A DNA stretch of 40,700 bases, taken from assembly GCA_018668425.1 (NCBI GenBank), contig JABJDB010000070.1, forward strand, positions 1-40,700. The letters are read 5' to 3'. The position numbers were made by a program, and so were the translations under genes. Every line of letters starts with the position of its first letter. Position 1 is the stretch's first letter. Shown here one piece after another: positions 19,235-27,575 of the stretch. The notes under the pieces are model-generated. The model saw nothing but the letters and a program-made list of their open reading frames with translations. It made no database searches and was not told where the DNA came from. The DNA is from Nitrososphaerota archaeon. GTDB lineage: Archaea > Thermoproteota > Nitrososphaeria > Nitrososphaerales > Nitrosopumilaceae.

Positions 19235-19711
19235 TTGATATTTACTGAATTAACAACGGATTTACAAAATGAATTAAAAAAAGAACTAGCACAAATTAGA
19301 TTTCTGTTAAAAAAAAATCCAGCAATGGGATACACAAGAATTGTATCAATAGGTAAAGAGGTTGGAAAAAAATACAACATCAATCTTGTTGTAAATTTTC
19401 CAAAAAAGGGAAGAATTGAAGAATATGAGATGTATGGTAAAAGAGACCTGAGTTTAATCATAGACCAATCAGTAAAGAGATTTCCAATCGACAGAGAATT
19501 AATCAAACAAAAAGCAAAAGAAATTCTCGGAGATGTAGAGACTCAAGACGCATATAATTATGAAGATAAAGAAGGGGTCAGAGTTTTTACTAAAAACTGG
19601 AAGATTGACATTTTGCCTCATTCAGTTCACATATGGACAGAATTTGATGAAAAAGTAACAGCATTTTGTGATTGGTTAATGGAAAATGCATTTTTAATGA
19701 AAAAGAAATAG
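19235..19711 (+). CDS. Hypothetical protein, 158 aa
   Basis: ORF with TTG start; TATA-like ATTATAA at 19204-19210 about 26 bp upstream. Confidence 0.65.
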   Translation: MIFTELTTDLQNELKKELAQIRFLLKKNPAMGYTRIVSIGKEVGKKYNINLVVNFPKKGRIEEYEMYGKRDLSLIIDQSVKRFPIDRELIKQKAKEILGDVETQDAYNYEDKEGVRVFTKNWKIDILPHSVHIWTEFDEKVTAFCDWLMENAFLMKKK

Positions 19712-19720
19712 ATGTAAAAA

Positions 19721-20080
19721 TTAAATATTTTCTAGTTCTTCTAACAATGAAATAGCTTCAGAATTTTTCGGATCTAATTGAATAATTCTTTTACAACAAG
19801 TAATTGCTTCATCTTTTTGCTCCAAAGCTAAATGAGTATTAGTTTTCAAAGATAGTGTTTCAATATCAGAATCATTGAGTTGATATGATTTCTCAAAATA
19901 GGGTAATGCCACTTTTGAGTCCTCTAAAATAAAATAGATACTGCCCATAATGAACATAAAATCAGAGTCATCTAAATATTCAGATTCTATACTTTCTCCG
20001 AATTTAATAGCCTCAACATACTCTCCATCTTTCATAAATTTTTTGAGTTTACGTTTTGGATGTTTAAAGAGACCTACCAT
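19721..20080 (-). CDS. TPR-repeat protein
   Basis: DSDFMFIMGSIYFILEDSKVALPYFEKSYQLNDSDIETLSLKTNTHLALEQKDEAITCCKRIIQLDPKNSEAISLLEEL. Confidence 0.8.
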   Translation of the reverse strand: MVGLFKHPKRKLKKFMKDGEYVEAIKFGESIESEYLDDSDFMFIMGSIYFILEDSKVALPYFEKSYQLNDSDIETLSLKTNTHLALEQKDEAITCCKRIIQLDPKNSEAISLLEELENI

Positions 20081-20127
20081 GACTGATTCATAATTTTTAA
20101 AAATAATTTACAATTTGAATGTAGAGA

Positions 20128-21606
20128 TTATGAAGTAATACTCATGATTCCTTCTTTAATTAAGAATTGAATGCCTTGAACAAAGGAATCATCATCAATT
20201 GCACCTTCTGCCCACCATCCAGCATTATTTTTAATCCAAGATGGAATTTCATTTGTTCCAGAACCAGAACCTTGTGCAGTTGGAGGGATTTTCATGATTC
20301 CTTCTTTAATTAAGAATTGAATGCCTTGAACAAAGGAATCATCATCAATTGCACCTTCTGCCCACCATCCAGCATTTCCTTTAATCCATTCAGGTATTTT
20401 TTCATCAGGTGTTGGTACAGGGGTTGGTGTTGGAATAGTTGCACCATCAGCAGCATAAATTGGAACTGTAAATTCCAAATAATCATCAATTTCAGATGGA
20501 ACAATTCCATCAGGAGCTAATCCATAAATCCAAATCACATAACGAGCTTCACCAGGATTTTCTTTTACAATAAAGTCAAGTGAGGCCAATCCAGATGGGG
20601 AATACAAAAATTGTCTACCTTCTTCTTGAGCAAGAGATCTTAGAGGAGTCAAATTTTCATCAACAGTTAGAAAATCATATTGAACTTGATTCAAAAATGC
20701 AGTATCATCAAATTTACTGATAAATTTAATGGTCATACCGATTTCACATCCATGCACAGGATCTTCAGGACCATAAAATACATACACCTGATATTGGAAA
20801 TCATTTGTAGGTTTTTTTATACTGACATTTTTTTCAAAATTAGTGTCACATCCTTTAGAAGACTGTTCATCTGCAGTAGATGTTATTCCTCCAAAAGGAC
20901 TTGAAGAAACATTTTCTTTGTAATCTAATAATTCAAATTTGTATTCAGGTGGAGGTATCCCCTCAGACACATGAGTTAAAGTTGAAGCTTTAATAGGAAA
21001 TGGGAAATCATCTACAAGCCAAACTTTACTTGTTGCACCCCCAGTTTTCCATGAAATTAAGACAGTTTCCCAAGTTCCAGAAGTAATTGTAATAGTTTCT
21101 AATGCAGTTGGAAGAACTTGTTCACCGCCAATGTTTCCGATTTTACCCCAAGACACATCTTTGAATTCTTTAGGACCTTTACCACCAGCACTTCCATCAG
21201 AAGTTGCAAATGCAGATAACCATGCAACTGAAGATTTGAATGCACTTCTATAGACACTCAAGTTTTCACTACCACCAGTTGGTTCTGGAGCAATTTTTCC
21301 TAATTCCATTTCACCGACAATTCGCTTATTGCCATCATAAACTACAACTTCTGCTAACCATTTTGTTTCACTACCACTTTGTACATCTCCTTTAATCCAC
21401 AAGTCCATTTCAAATTCAGTACATTCTTTGTAATCCACATAACACATTGAATAAGAAAAGAAATCTCCATGTTTGAGGCCTTCACCTACATACCATGAAC
21501 CTTCTTTGTCAACACCACCAGCTTGTGATTGTGCAAAAGATGGACTAACTAATGAACCAAAAAATAATGCAACGAAAAGAGGAAATGCTAAATAAATTAC
21601 TTTCAA
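20128..21606 (-). CDS. Secreted protein with two C-terminal PxWIKxNAGWWAEGAIDDDSFVQGIQFLIKEGIM repeats
   Basis: Signal peptide MKVIYLAFPLFVALFFGSLVSPSFAQ; the repeats PEWIKGNAGWWAEGAIDDDSFVQGIQFLIKEGIM and PSWIKNNAGWWAEGAIDDDSFVQGIQFLIKEGIM are a style I associate with thaumarchaeal surface proteins. Confidence 0.85.
   Translation of the reverse strand: MKVIYLAFPLFVALFFGSLVSPSFAQSQAGGVDKEGSWYVGEGLKHGDFFSYSMCYVDYKECTEFEMDLWIKGDVQSGSETKWLAEVVVYDGNKRIVGEMELGKIAPEPTGGSENLSVYRSAFKSSVAWLSAFATSDGSAGGKGPKEFKDVSWGKIGNIGGEQVLPTALETITITSGTWETVLISWKTGGATSKVWLVDDFPFPIKASTLTHVSEGIPPPEYKFELLDYKENVSSSPFGGITSTADEQSSKGCDTNFEKNVSIKKPTNDFQYQVYVFYGPEDPVHGCEIGMTIKFISKFDDTAFLNQVQYDFLTVDENLTPLRSLAQEEGRQFLYSPSGLASLDFIVKENPGEARYVIWIYGLAPDGIVPSEIDDYLEFTVPIYAADGATIPTPTPVPTPDEKIPEWIKGNAGWWAEGAIDDDSFVQGIQFLIKEGIMKIPPTAQGSGSGTNEIPSWIKNNAGWWAEGAIDDDSFVQGIQFLIKEGIMSITS
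20142..20226. repeat. 85-bp perfect direct repeat, copy 1
   Basis: tcatgattccttctttaattaagaattgaatgcc...cccaccatccagcatt, identical to copy 2 over 85 bp; period 150 bp. Confidence 0.95.
20292..20376. repeat. 85-bp perfect direct repeat, copy 2
   Basis: Identical to 20142-20226. Confidence 0.95.
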
Positions 21607-21729
21607 ATCTGAACAAAATTAACAAAACGGATAGTTAAACGTTATTCAGCTTTTGAAAATCATGTATAATAGGTACCCACCATAAATTCGAATAAGCAAA
21701 TATAGAGGAAAATTCAATAATTTTTAGAA

Positions 21730-21897
21730 ATGTGCGAATGCTCAAAAATTCACCTCTTTGAAGTTGAATTCAAACTAGATGGCATGACAGTAGTTCCAAC
21801 TCACAAAAATTGTGGATTTGGATTAGATGCAAAACAAGGAGACAAGTTCCAAAAAGAATTAGTAAAATCATGGGGCTTTGAGCAAGACGACGATTAA
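21730..21897 (+). CDS. Small 55-aa Cys-containing protein
   Basis: MCECSKIHLFEVEFKLDGMTVVPTHKNCGFGLDAKQGDKFQKELVKSWGFEQDDD*; complete ORF in an otherwise empty gap; AT-rich AAATATAG about 25-32 bp upstream. Confidence 0.6.
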   Translation: MCECSKIHLFEVEFKLDGMTVVPTHKNCGFGLDAKQGDKFQKELVKSWGFEQDDD

Positions 21898-21935
21898 TTA
21901 AAAAATAAAAGAAAAAGATGTAATCAATAATTCAA

Positions 21936-22079
21936 TTACATATCTTTTGTAGCTTCTTTACAAACGTCTGTATTACATTTGCAATCAGCACTACATATGC
22001 AATGACCTTGCATTGCACAGTCACATGAGTAATCAGGATCGCCGCTATCAGCTTCGCATCCACATGCTTGATCTGTCAT
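21936..22079 (-). CDS. Small 47-aa metallothionein-like Cys-rich protein
   Basis: MTDQACGCEADSGDPDYSCDCAMQGHCICSADCKCNTDVCKEATKDM*; 9 Cys, four CxC pairs; TATA-like CTTTTAAAAC (minus strand, 22101-22110) centred about 26 bp upstream. Confidence 0.7.
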   Translation of the reverse strand: MTDQACGCEADSGDPDYSCDCAMQGHCICSADCKCNTDVCKEATKDM

Positions 22080-22132
22080 GGAAAACAGTGATTCCTACTT
22101 GTTTTAAAAGGTTAGGTGCCAAAAATAGGAAT

Positions 22133-23014
22133 TTAGTCTCGTGCAATAATTTCAAGAATATCATTACAAGATTTCTGAATAAGTGTTGCTTGTTGAGATA
22201 ATAAATTAGAATCAGATTCAATATCAAATGCAATTTTTAGAATATGGATAAGATCCTGTTCCCGATTCAAAGTATCTTTGATTTTAATGAAATTTTCTTT
22301 GTTTGTATATCCTAAATAAAAATAACAATCAGAAAGCATTGAATTTTTTAAAAAATAATCATACATTTTTTGGATAATTTTGGAATGATTGTTTTGTTCA
22401 ATTTTATCTGAAAACCCAATAGTTGACTTTAACATTCTTTCAAGTAGAGTGGGAGTTGCTCGTTCTATTCCAACTGTTTGAGTGGCAGTCGAAATATGTT
22501 CATTAATAGAATTTTTTTCAAATTTTCTAAATAAATCAAGAATATGTGAAGGACTACTTTTTTGATGGTTTAATGCTAAAATTGCATCAGACAAATAAAA
22601 TGAAGCACATTTTTGCCAACAAGGTGCAAAAATATCGGAATTCTCAATGGCATCTTTAGTTTTTTGACAACAAAATAGAGATTCAATCAAAGAATTTTTT
22701 GCAAAATCAGAATAAAGTGAAAAACGCTTTTCATCAATTTTTGATAAAAACATTCGTAATTCCCATGATTCATCTTGAATGATTTGTAATTTATCATATG
22801 AAAGAAGTTTTTTGGTATTTTTTTCAAATAAAGATGCATGAGCAATAGTTACAGTTTCATTTTCAAAATCAATTGTGTTATACCCATTTTTTTCATCAAA
22901 AACCACAACATCATAATCACATGAATCATATGAATAGCCATGAGCTCTGCAACCACCCAAACCAACAGGGAAATTAGATAATCCTTGCTCTTGAATAATT
23001 TTTTTAATATCCAT
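22133..23014 (-). CDS. Hypothetical protein with possible nucleotidyltransferase-fold N-terminus
   Basis: 293 aa; FPVGLGGCRAHGYSYDSCDYDVVVFDEKNG resembles a GG/GS...DxD nucleotidyltransferase core; the rest is unrecognised. Confidence 0.6.
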   Translation of the reverse strand: MDIKKIIQEQGLSNFPVGLGGCRAHGYSYDSCDYDVVVFDEKNGYNTIDFENETVTIAHASLFEKNTKKLLSYDKLQIIQDESWELRMFLSKIDEKRFSLYSDFAKNSLIESLFCCQKTKDAIENSDIFAPCWQKCASFYLSDAILALNHQKSSPSHILDLFRKFEKNSINEHISTATQTVGIERATPTLLERMLKSTIGFSDKIEQNNHSKIIQKMYDYFLKNSMLSDCYFYLGYTNKENFIKIKDTLNREQDLIHILKIAFDIESDSNLLSQQATLIQKSCNDILEIIARD

Positions 23015-23125
23015 AAAATTTTATAATTTTGAATTTCTATAAATGAACCAACTCACAAAATTTAACAAATTCATGTAAAGTCAAAACATTTCCTTTAAAT
23101 TGAGATTGAATTAATTTTTCATCAA

Positions 23126-23200
23126 GCTCCTATAGTGTAGTCCGGTTAAGCATTTTGGCTTCTCAAGCCAAAGACTCGGGTTCAAATCCCGATGGGAGCA
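23126..23200 (+). tRNA. tRNA-Glu (CTC)
   Basis: Acceptor GCTCCTA/TGGGAGC, anticodon arm TTGGC-TTCTCAA-GCCAA, T-arm TCGGG-TTCAAAT-CCCGA; no encoded CCA. Confidence 0.95.
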
Positions 23201-23244
23201 TTCCAAATTTAAAAAGATATGATTAGTTTGACTTAATTTTAAAA

Positions 23245-24144
23245 TTATTGTATTTGTTTTTGAGGTAAAATTACAGTAAAAGTAGTAGGGTTATTTTTTA
23301 CCTCTATTCTACCATGATGATCATCAATAATTTGCTTACAACTAACAAGACCCAAACCAGTACCTTCTTGTTTTGTAGTAAACAAAGGATCAAAAATTTT
23401 GGAGATTATTCCCTCAGGAATAATGGGTCCAGAGTTTTCAAAAGAAATCAAAACATCATCATCATCTCGGGTTATTTGAATATCAATTTTCCCAAAGTTT
23501 TTCATTGCTTGAATAGCATTGAGGATAAGATTTACAAAAACAATACGAATAGATTCAAAATCGCAGTAAAGAGGTACATTATTTTGAGATTTATTGACAG
23601 TTATTTTACTTGGAATGATTATATCAGTTAAAGAAGAATTTAGAATTTCAGATATATCATTTAAATTGAAATCCGATTTCTTATTAGATACAAATCCCAA
23701 TACATCATTAATCTGATGTTCAATTCGATTAATTGCAGTATTCATTGCATCAAAATTGAGAGATTCTTTCTCAAGAATTTCAGGATACCTTAATTTTAAA
23801 AGATCTGTAGAAGTTTTCAAAACAGTCAAAGGGTTTCGGATATCATGTGCCAATCTAGAAGAGAGATTTCCAATTGATTTTAATTTTTCATCTTTGATGA
23901 TTTTATCGGTCCTTATTTCATCAATTGGAAAAAGTTTATCACATTTTGTATTAAATCTAGCATGATGTTTTTCGATAGATTCCATATTAGGGCCAGAACA
24001 AATACAATGTAAGATATTTTCTTGTTCATTAAACATCATCTGATGTACAGTAACACCAAACTCATCAGCATCATCTTCCAACCCTGCAATTAATTCTTCT
24101 TTGGTATATCCGCCCAATTCATGCATGTCTAAAAAAAGAGGCAA
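23245..24144 (-). CDS. Soluble histidine kinase with N-terminal DUF4242-like domain
   Basis: N-terminus MPLFLDMHELGGYTKEELIAGLEDDADEFGVTVHQMMFNEQENILHCICSGPNMESIEKHHAR; H-box LSSRLAHDIRNPLTVLKTS; N/G boxes VNLILNAIQAMKN and GTGLGLVSCKQIIDDHHGRIEV. Confidence 0.88.
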   Translation of the reverse strand: MPLFLDMHELGGYTKEELIAGLEDDADEFGVTVHQMMFNEQENILHCICSGPNMESIEKHHARFNTKCDKLFPIDEIRTDKIIKDEKLKSIGNLSSRLAHDIRNPLTVLKTSTDLLKLRYPEILEKESLNFDAMNTAINRIEHQINDVLGFVSNKKSDFNLNDISEILNSSLTDIIIPSKITVNKSQNNVPLYCDFESIRIVFVNLILNAIQAMKNFGKIDIQITRDDDDVLISFENSGPIIPEGIISKIFDPLFTTKQEGTGLGLVSCKQIIDDHHGRIEVKNNPTTFTVILPQKQIQ

Positions 24145-24249
24145 CAGTTGACAAAAAACTAAGTGGTTTAAAAATACATGTAAAAAAGGATTTTTTGAAT
24201 CTCAGTATAAAGACTCTTAATTGATTAAATTATGAAATCAAAAAGTTAG

Positions 24250-24882
24250 ATGTTTACAGAAATAATGATGATTGGGGGACTATTTTGGTCTGCTACATAT
24301 ATCCTAATTATCAGAAGAGGGTTCAAAGAAAAAACATTTGGAATGCCTTTGGTTGCCCTTTGTGCCAATATTTCTTGGGAAGCAATCTTTGCATTTTATT
24401 CACCACATGATGCACCACAACTGTACATCAATTACATCTGGTTTGCATTAGATGCAGTAATTGTATTTCAGTTTCTAAAGTATGGAAAAAAAGAATTTCC
24501 AAAATTTTCAAAATGGCAATTCTTTACAGTTTTTACTCTAGGAATATCAGTTGCAGTTCCAATGATTATTGGAATTAATTATGAATTTGAAGATAAATCA
24601 GGAGTATATGCAGCATTTGGACAAAATCTAATGATGTCTATTTTGTTTGTCTCTTGGCTTGCTAACAGAAAAGGAATTGATGGCCAGTCAATATACATAG
24701 CATTATTCAAAATGATTGGAACCGGACTTAGTAGTTTAGCATTTTTCACATACAGACCAATTGCACAAGATTCGAATCTACTGCAATTTCTCTTTGTAGC
24801 AATTTTTGTGTTTGATGTAATTTACACTATTGGACTGTATAGAAAATGTAAAAAGATTGAATCACCATTTAAGAGATTTTAG
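24250..24882 (+). CDS. Multi-pass membrane protein resembling Pyr4/PaxB-type transmembrane terpene cyclases
   Basis: KTFGMPLVALCANISWEAIFAF, YIWFALDAVIVFQFLKYG, FGQNLMMSILFVSWLANR, IFVFDVIYTIGLYRK follow the order and motifs of the PaxB/Pyr4 family, including the Glu after NISW and the Asp in FDVIY. Confidence 0.65.
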   Translation: MFTEIMMIGGLFWSATYILIIRRGFKEKTFGMPLVALCANISWEAIFAFYSPHDAPQLYINYIWFALDAVIVFQFLKYGKKEFPKFSKWQFFTVFTLGISVAVPMIIGINYEFEDKSGVYAAFGQNLMMSILFVSWLANRKGIDGQSIYIALFKMIGTGLSSLAFFTYRPIAQDSNLLQFLFVAIFVFDVIYTIGLYRKCKKIESPFKRF

Positions 24883-24921
24883 AATTGTTTCTTTAAATAA
24901 CAAAATCAAAATGGAATATCA

Positions 24922-25578
24922 TTGGGCCTTAGAGAAATCGAATTAAAAGAAGAATATCGTTCAGACAAAGACGATATTGTAGCTGAATTTTTCTTCCCTT
25001 GTCTTGGCCATTGTATTGAATATGATAGATGTGTAGATTTTCTTTCAATTCAAACACTAGCAACAATATCCATGGCATTTGAGAATTTTACAGAAGGTAA
25101 AGCAAAATTAAGAATGGTTACAGGTCACAGATTCAAAACGGCAGACCTGAACTTGTTTACAAAACTTTTTTCTGAGAAATATACAAAATCATTTGAAGGA
25201 AAACTAATCAAAGATACAAAAATTCAGAAATTACAAAATATCGTAAACAATGGTCAGGTTGAATTAAAAATCGCCATACCAAATTCAGAACAAATTGCAG
25301 ATTCATTTTCAGAAAGAATTGGAATATTTCGAGATGATGAAGACCAGGCAGTAGCATTTACTGGAACATCCAGAGAATCATTTTCAACCCAAACAAGAGA
25401 TTTTGAATCAGTAGATGTGTTTACATCATGGAATGATAAATCTCGAGTTCAAAGAAAGATGAAAGACTTTGAAGAATTATGGCAAAACAAAACAAAACAT
25501 GTAGATGTTTATGATTTTATGTATGCTGAAGAAAATAGTCTTTTAAAATATTCATCAGAATGGGTTACACAAAACTAG
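24922..25578 (+). CDS. Stand-alone PLD-like (helicase-associated type) domain protein, apparently degenerate
   Basis: SERIGIFRDDEDQAVAFTGTSRESFSTQTRDFESVDVFTSWNDKSRVQRKMKDFEELWQN resembles the PLD half-motif of helicase-associated domains. TTG start with TTTAAATA box at 24892-24899, about 26 bp upstream. Confidence 0.62.
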   Translation: MGLREIELKEEYRSDKDDIVAEFFFPCLGHCIEYDRCVDFLSIQTLATISMAFENFTEGKAKLRMVTGHRFKTADLNLFTKLFSEKYTKSFEGKLIKDTKIQKLQNIVNNGQVELKIAIPNSEQIADSFSERIGIFRDDEDQAVAFTGTSRESFSTQTRDFESVDVFTSWNDKSRVQRKMKDFEELWQNKTKHVDVYDFMYAEENSLLKYSSEWVTQN

Positions 25579-26174
25579 AATTGGAAAGAATTTTCTAATC
25601 TAGATTTATTTTCAAAGAAATTTGTTTTATTAATTTTATAATAAATTACTTCACCTCTTCTTTCAATGACTGCAATGATTGGTTCTTTTCCCATTTGAGT
25701 AATCTCTTGAATCTTTTTTTGTAAATGGCCTATCTTTTCTTGTTGTCCTTCATTAAGACCAAAGATTAGAAATTTTGCTCCTTTTTCACCAAAATGACCT
25801 CGCTCATATACTCTAAAATCAGAACCAAACCCAAATCCATCTTTAACAACATATCCCCGAGTTCGTAAATCACGATAAATCAAAAACTGAGTCAATACAT
25901 CAGACTTGTTTTTCTGAGATATGCTCATGAAAGTATCAAAATCAATCTGTTTTTTTCCTTTCTTTAGAATTAATTTTTTTGAATAAAGTAAATAGAGAGT
26001 TTCAAATTCTTTGAGATATAATTTCTCATTTTCTAACTCTCCATATCCCTTTAGTTCAAGTTCATGGATCATTTTTTTATCGACAATACATGTTTGATCT
26101 GAAATTATTATTCCATTTACTAAAGGGGTCTCATCCAATATGAAATCAAAATCAAGGGATTTCCATATAAGCAT
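25575..26174 (-). CDS. endA: tRNA-splicing endonuclease
   Basis: QFLIYRDLRTRGYVVKDGFGFGSDFRVYERG with conserved catalytic Tyr/His/Lys region. Confidence 0.92.
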   Translation of the reverse strand: MLIWKSLDFDFILDETPLVNGIIISDQTCIVDKKMIHELELKGYGELENEKLYLKEFETLYLLYSKKLILKKGKKQIDFDTFMSISQKNKSDVLTQFLIYRDLRTRGYVVKDGFGFGSDFRVYERGHFGEKGAKFLIFGLNEGQQEKIGHLQKKIQEITQMGKEPIIAVIERRGEVIYYKINKTNFFENKSRLENSFQF

Positions 26175-26237
26175 TGGAAGACATGAGGGATTTACGACTA
26201 ACCGTTAAAATATGGGCATTTTAGTCTGGATGATATC

Positions 26238-26747
26238 ATGCATGGTGCAAATTATAGAGACGGAAGAGGTCAAGTCTTTACCAGAAAAGAGTACATCAAA
26301 GGTAAACCACAAATAAAAATTGCAAAATTTCAAGGTGGTAAAAGAGGAACCTACCAATATTGTGTTCAATTATTACTAAAAGAGAAACTCCAGATTAGAC
26401 ATATGGCTATTGAATCAACCAGACTAGCTGCAAACAAAACACTAGAAAAAACAACTGGAGAATCAGGATATTATTCCAGATTACGAATTTATCCACATAA
26501 TTTACTTAGAGAAAATAAACAAATTGCAACTGCTGGGGCAGACAGAATTTCTGAAGGAATGCGAAGAGCATGGGGCAAAGCCACCAGTTTAGGTGCAAGA
26601 GTAAAACAAGGTCAATGTATCATGGAATTATATGTTAATGGAGATACCGACCTTACTGCTGCAAAAAAAGCACTACATGGAGCATGTGTCAAATTACCAG
26701 GAACACCATTAATCAAAGTGATTGATTGGAATAAAGCATCACCTTAG
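26238..26747 (+). CDS. rpl10e: 50S ribosomal protein L10e (L16/L10ae family)
   Basis: Whole-length match in style: MHGANYRDGRGQVFTRKEYIKGKPQIKIAKFQGG...RADRISEGMRRAWGKATSLGARVKQGQ region and C-terminus. Confidence 0.94.
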   Translation: MHGANYRDGRGQVFTRKEYIKGKPQIKIAKFQGGKRGTYQYCVQLLLKEKLQIRHMAIESTRLAANKTLEKTTGESGYYSRLRIYPHNLLRENKQIATAGADRISEGMRRAWGKATSLGARVKQGQCIMELYVNGDTDLTAAKKALHGACVKLPGTPLIKVIDWNKASP

Positions 26748-27002
26748 ATTTTCAAAATCAGGTTTTCTCTTTTTAATAAATTCTAAAAATTCTTGAAATT
26801 CATCACTTGTAGGTTCTCGATTAAACATTCTTTTTGTATGATAGTAAAATGCATTGTAAATTCTGCCTACAATAATTCCCAAAACAAAAGACTTTGAATC
26901 ATCAATTGATGAAAGAGAATGAATTAACTGCTTTATGTCATCTTTATTAGAAATTGTATCTTGAATTTTCTGTTCTATTTTTTTTAAGAGTATATCATCC
27001 AT
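26739..27002 (-). CDS. Hypothetical protein, 87 aa
   Basis: Compact ORF overlapping rpl10e 3' end by 9 bp, convergent. Confidence 0.6.
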   Translation of the reverse strand: MDDILLKKIEQKIQDTISNKDDIKQLIHSLSSIDDSKSFVLGIIVGRIYNAFYYHTKRMFNREPTSDEFQEFLEFIKKRKPDFENLR

Positions 27003-27065
27003 GATATACTATCGATAAAATAGTTAAAAACAGTTTAATATCCAAATTCAGTTTGTAGGATTGTT

Positions 27066-27142
27066 GCAGTTATAGTACAGTCTGGTTAGTACTCGTGCTT
27101 GCCAAGTACGTGACCCGGGTTCAAATCCCGGTAACTGCACCA
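27066..27142 (+). tRNA. tRNA-Gly (GCC), CCA encoded
   Basis: Acceptor GCAGTTA/TAACTGC, anticodon loop TTGCCAA, T-arm CCGGG-TTCAAAT-CCCGG; discriminator A at 27139 followed by CCA 27140-27142. Confidence 0.95.
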
Positions 27143-27143
27143 T

Positions 27144-27575
27144 TTATTCTTGATTTTTAGGAACTAGTGCTTTTTTGATTATTTCCAATGCATCTTGGGC
27201 TTTTTCTGGACGGGGTAATTGAATCATAAACACATTGTCTTTACCATAATTTGATTTTGGAGAAGACAATGCAAGCATTGATGTTTTTGCCAAAGTTTCA
27301 AAAAATGCAATATCTGTTTTTGCGTTAATTAGAAATTTTTCAGAGATATTTCCTTTTGAAAAAGTCAAGACAACTTCAACAAAAGCATTACCCAATCCAT
27401 CTTGTAAAATATTCAAATCAGTGTTAATCGATAAAGACTGTCCGGCAACTTTTGCCAACATTGCATCATATTTTACGGCATCAATTACAATACAAGGTGT
27501 TTCTTTTCCATCAAAATCAAAAGTGGTAACTTCCTCATGTACTTGGTCTAGTAAATTTTTTAGTTCATCAGACAT
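27144..27575 (-). CDS. Hypothetical protein, 143 aa
   Basis: ORF overlapping the antiporter gene by 8 bp; no family recognised. Confidence 0.65.
   Translation of the reverse strand: MSDELKNLLDQVHEEVTTFDFDGKETPCIVIDAVKYDAMLAKVAGQSLSINTDLNILQDGLGNAFVEVVLTFSKGNISEKFLINAKTDIAFFETLAKTSMLALSSPKSNYGKDNVFMIQLPRPEKAQDALEIIKKALVPKNQE

Noticed and set aside
22013-22233. 62-aa plus and 61-aa minus ORFs
   Set aside because: Both overlap the Cys-rich 47-aa ORF and/or the 293-aa gene; neither has recognisable features or promoter support.
23314-23631. 105-aa plus-strand ORF
   Set aside because: Antisense to the histidine kinase catalytic domain; Asn/Ile/Phe-rich shadow ORF.
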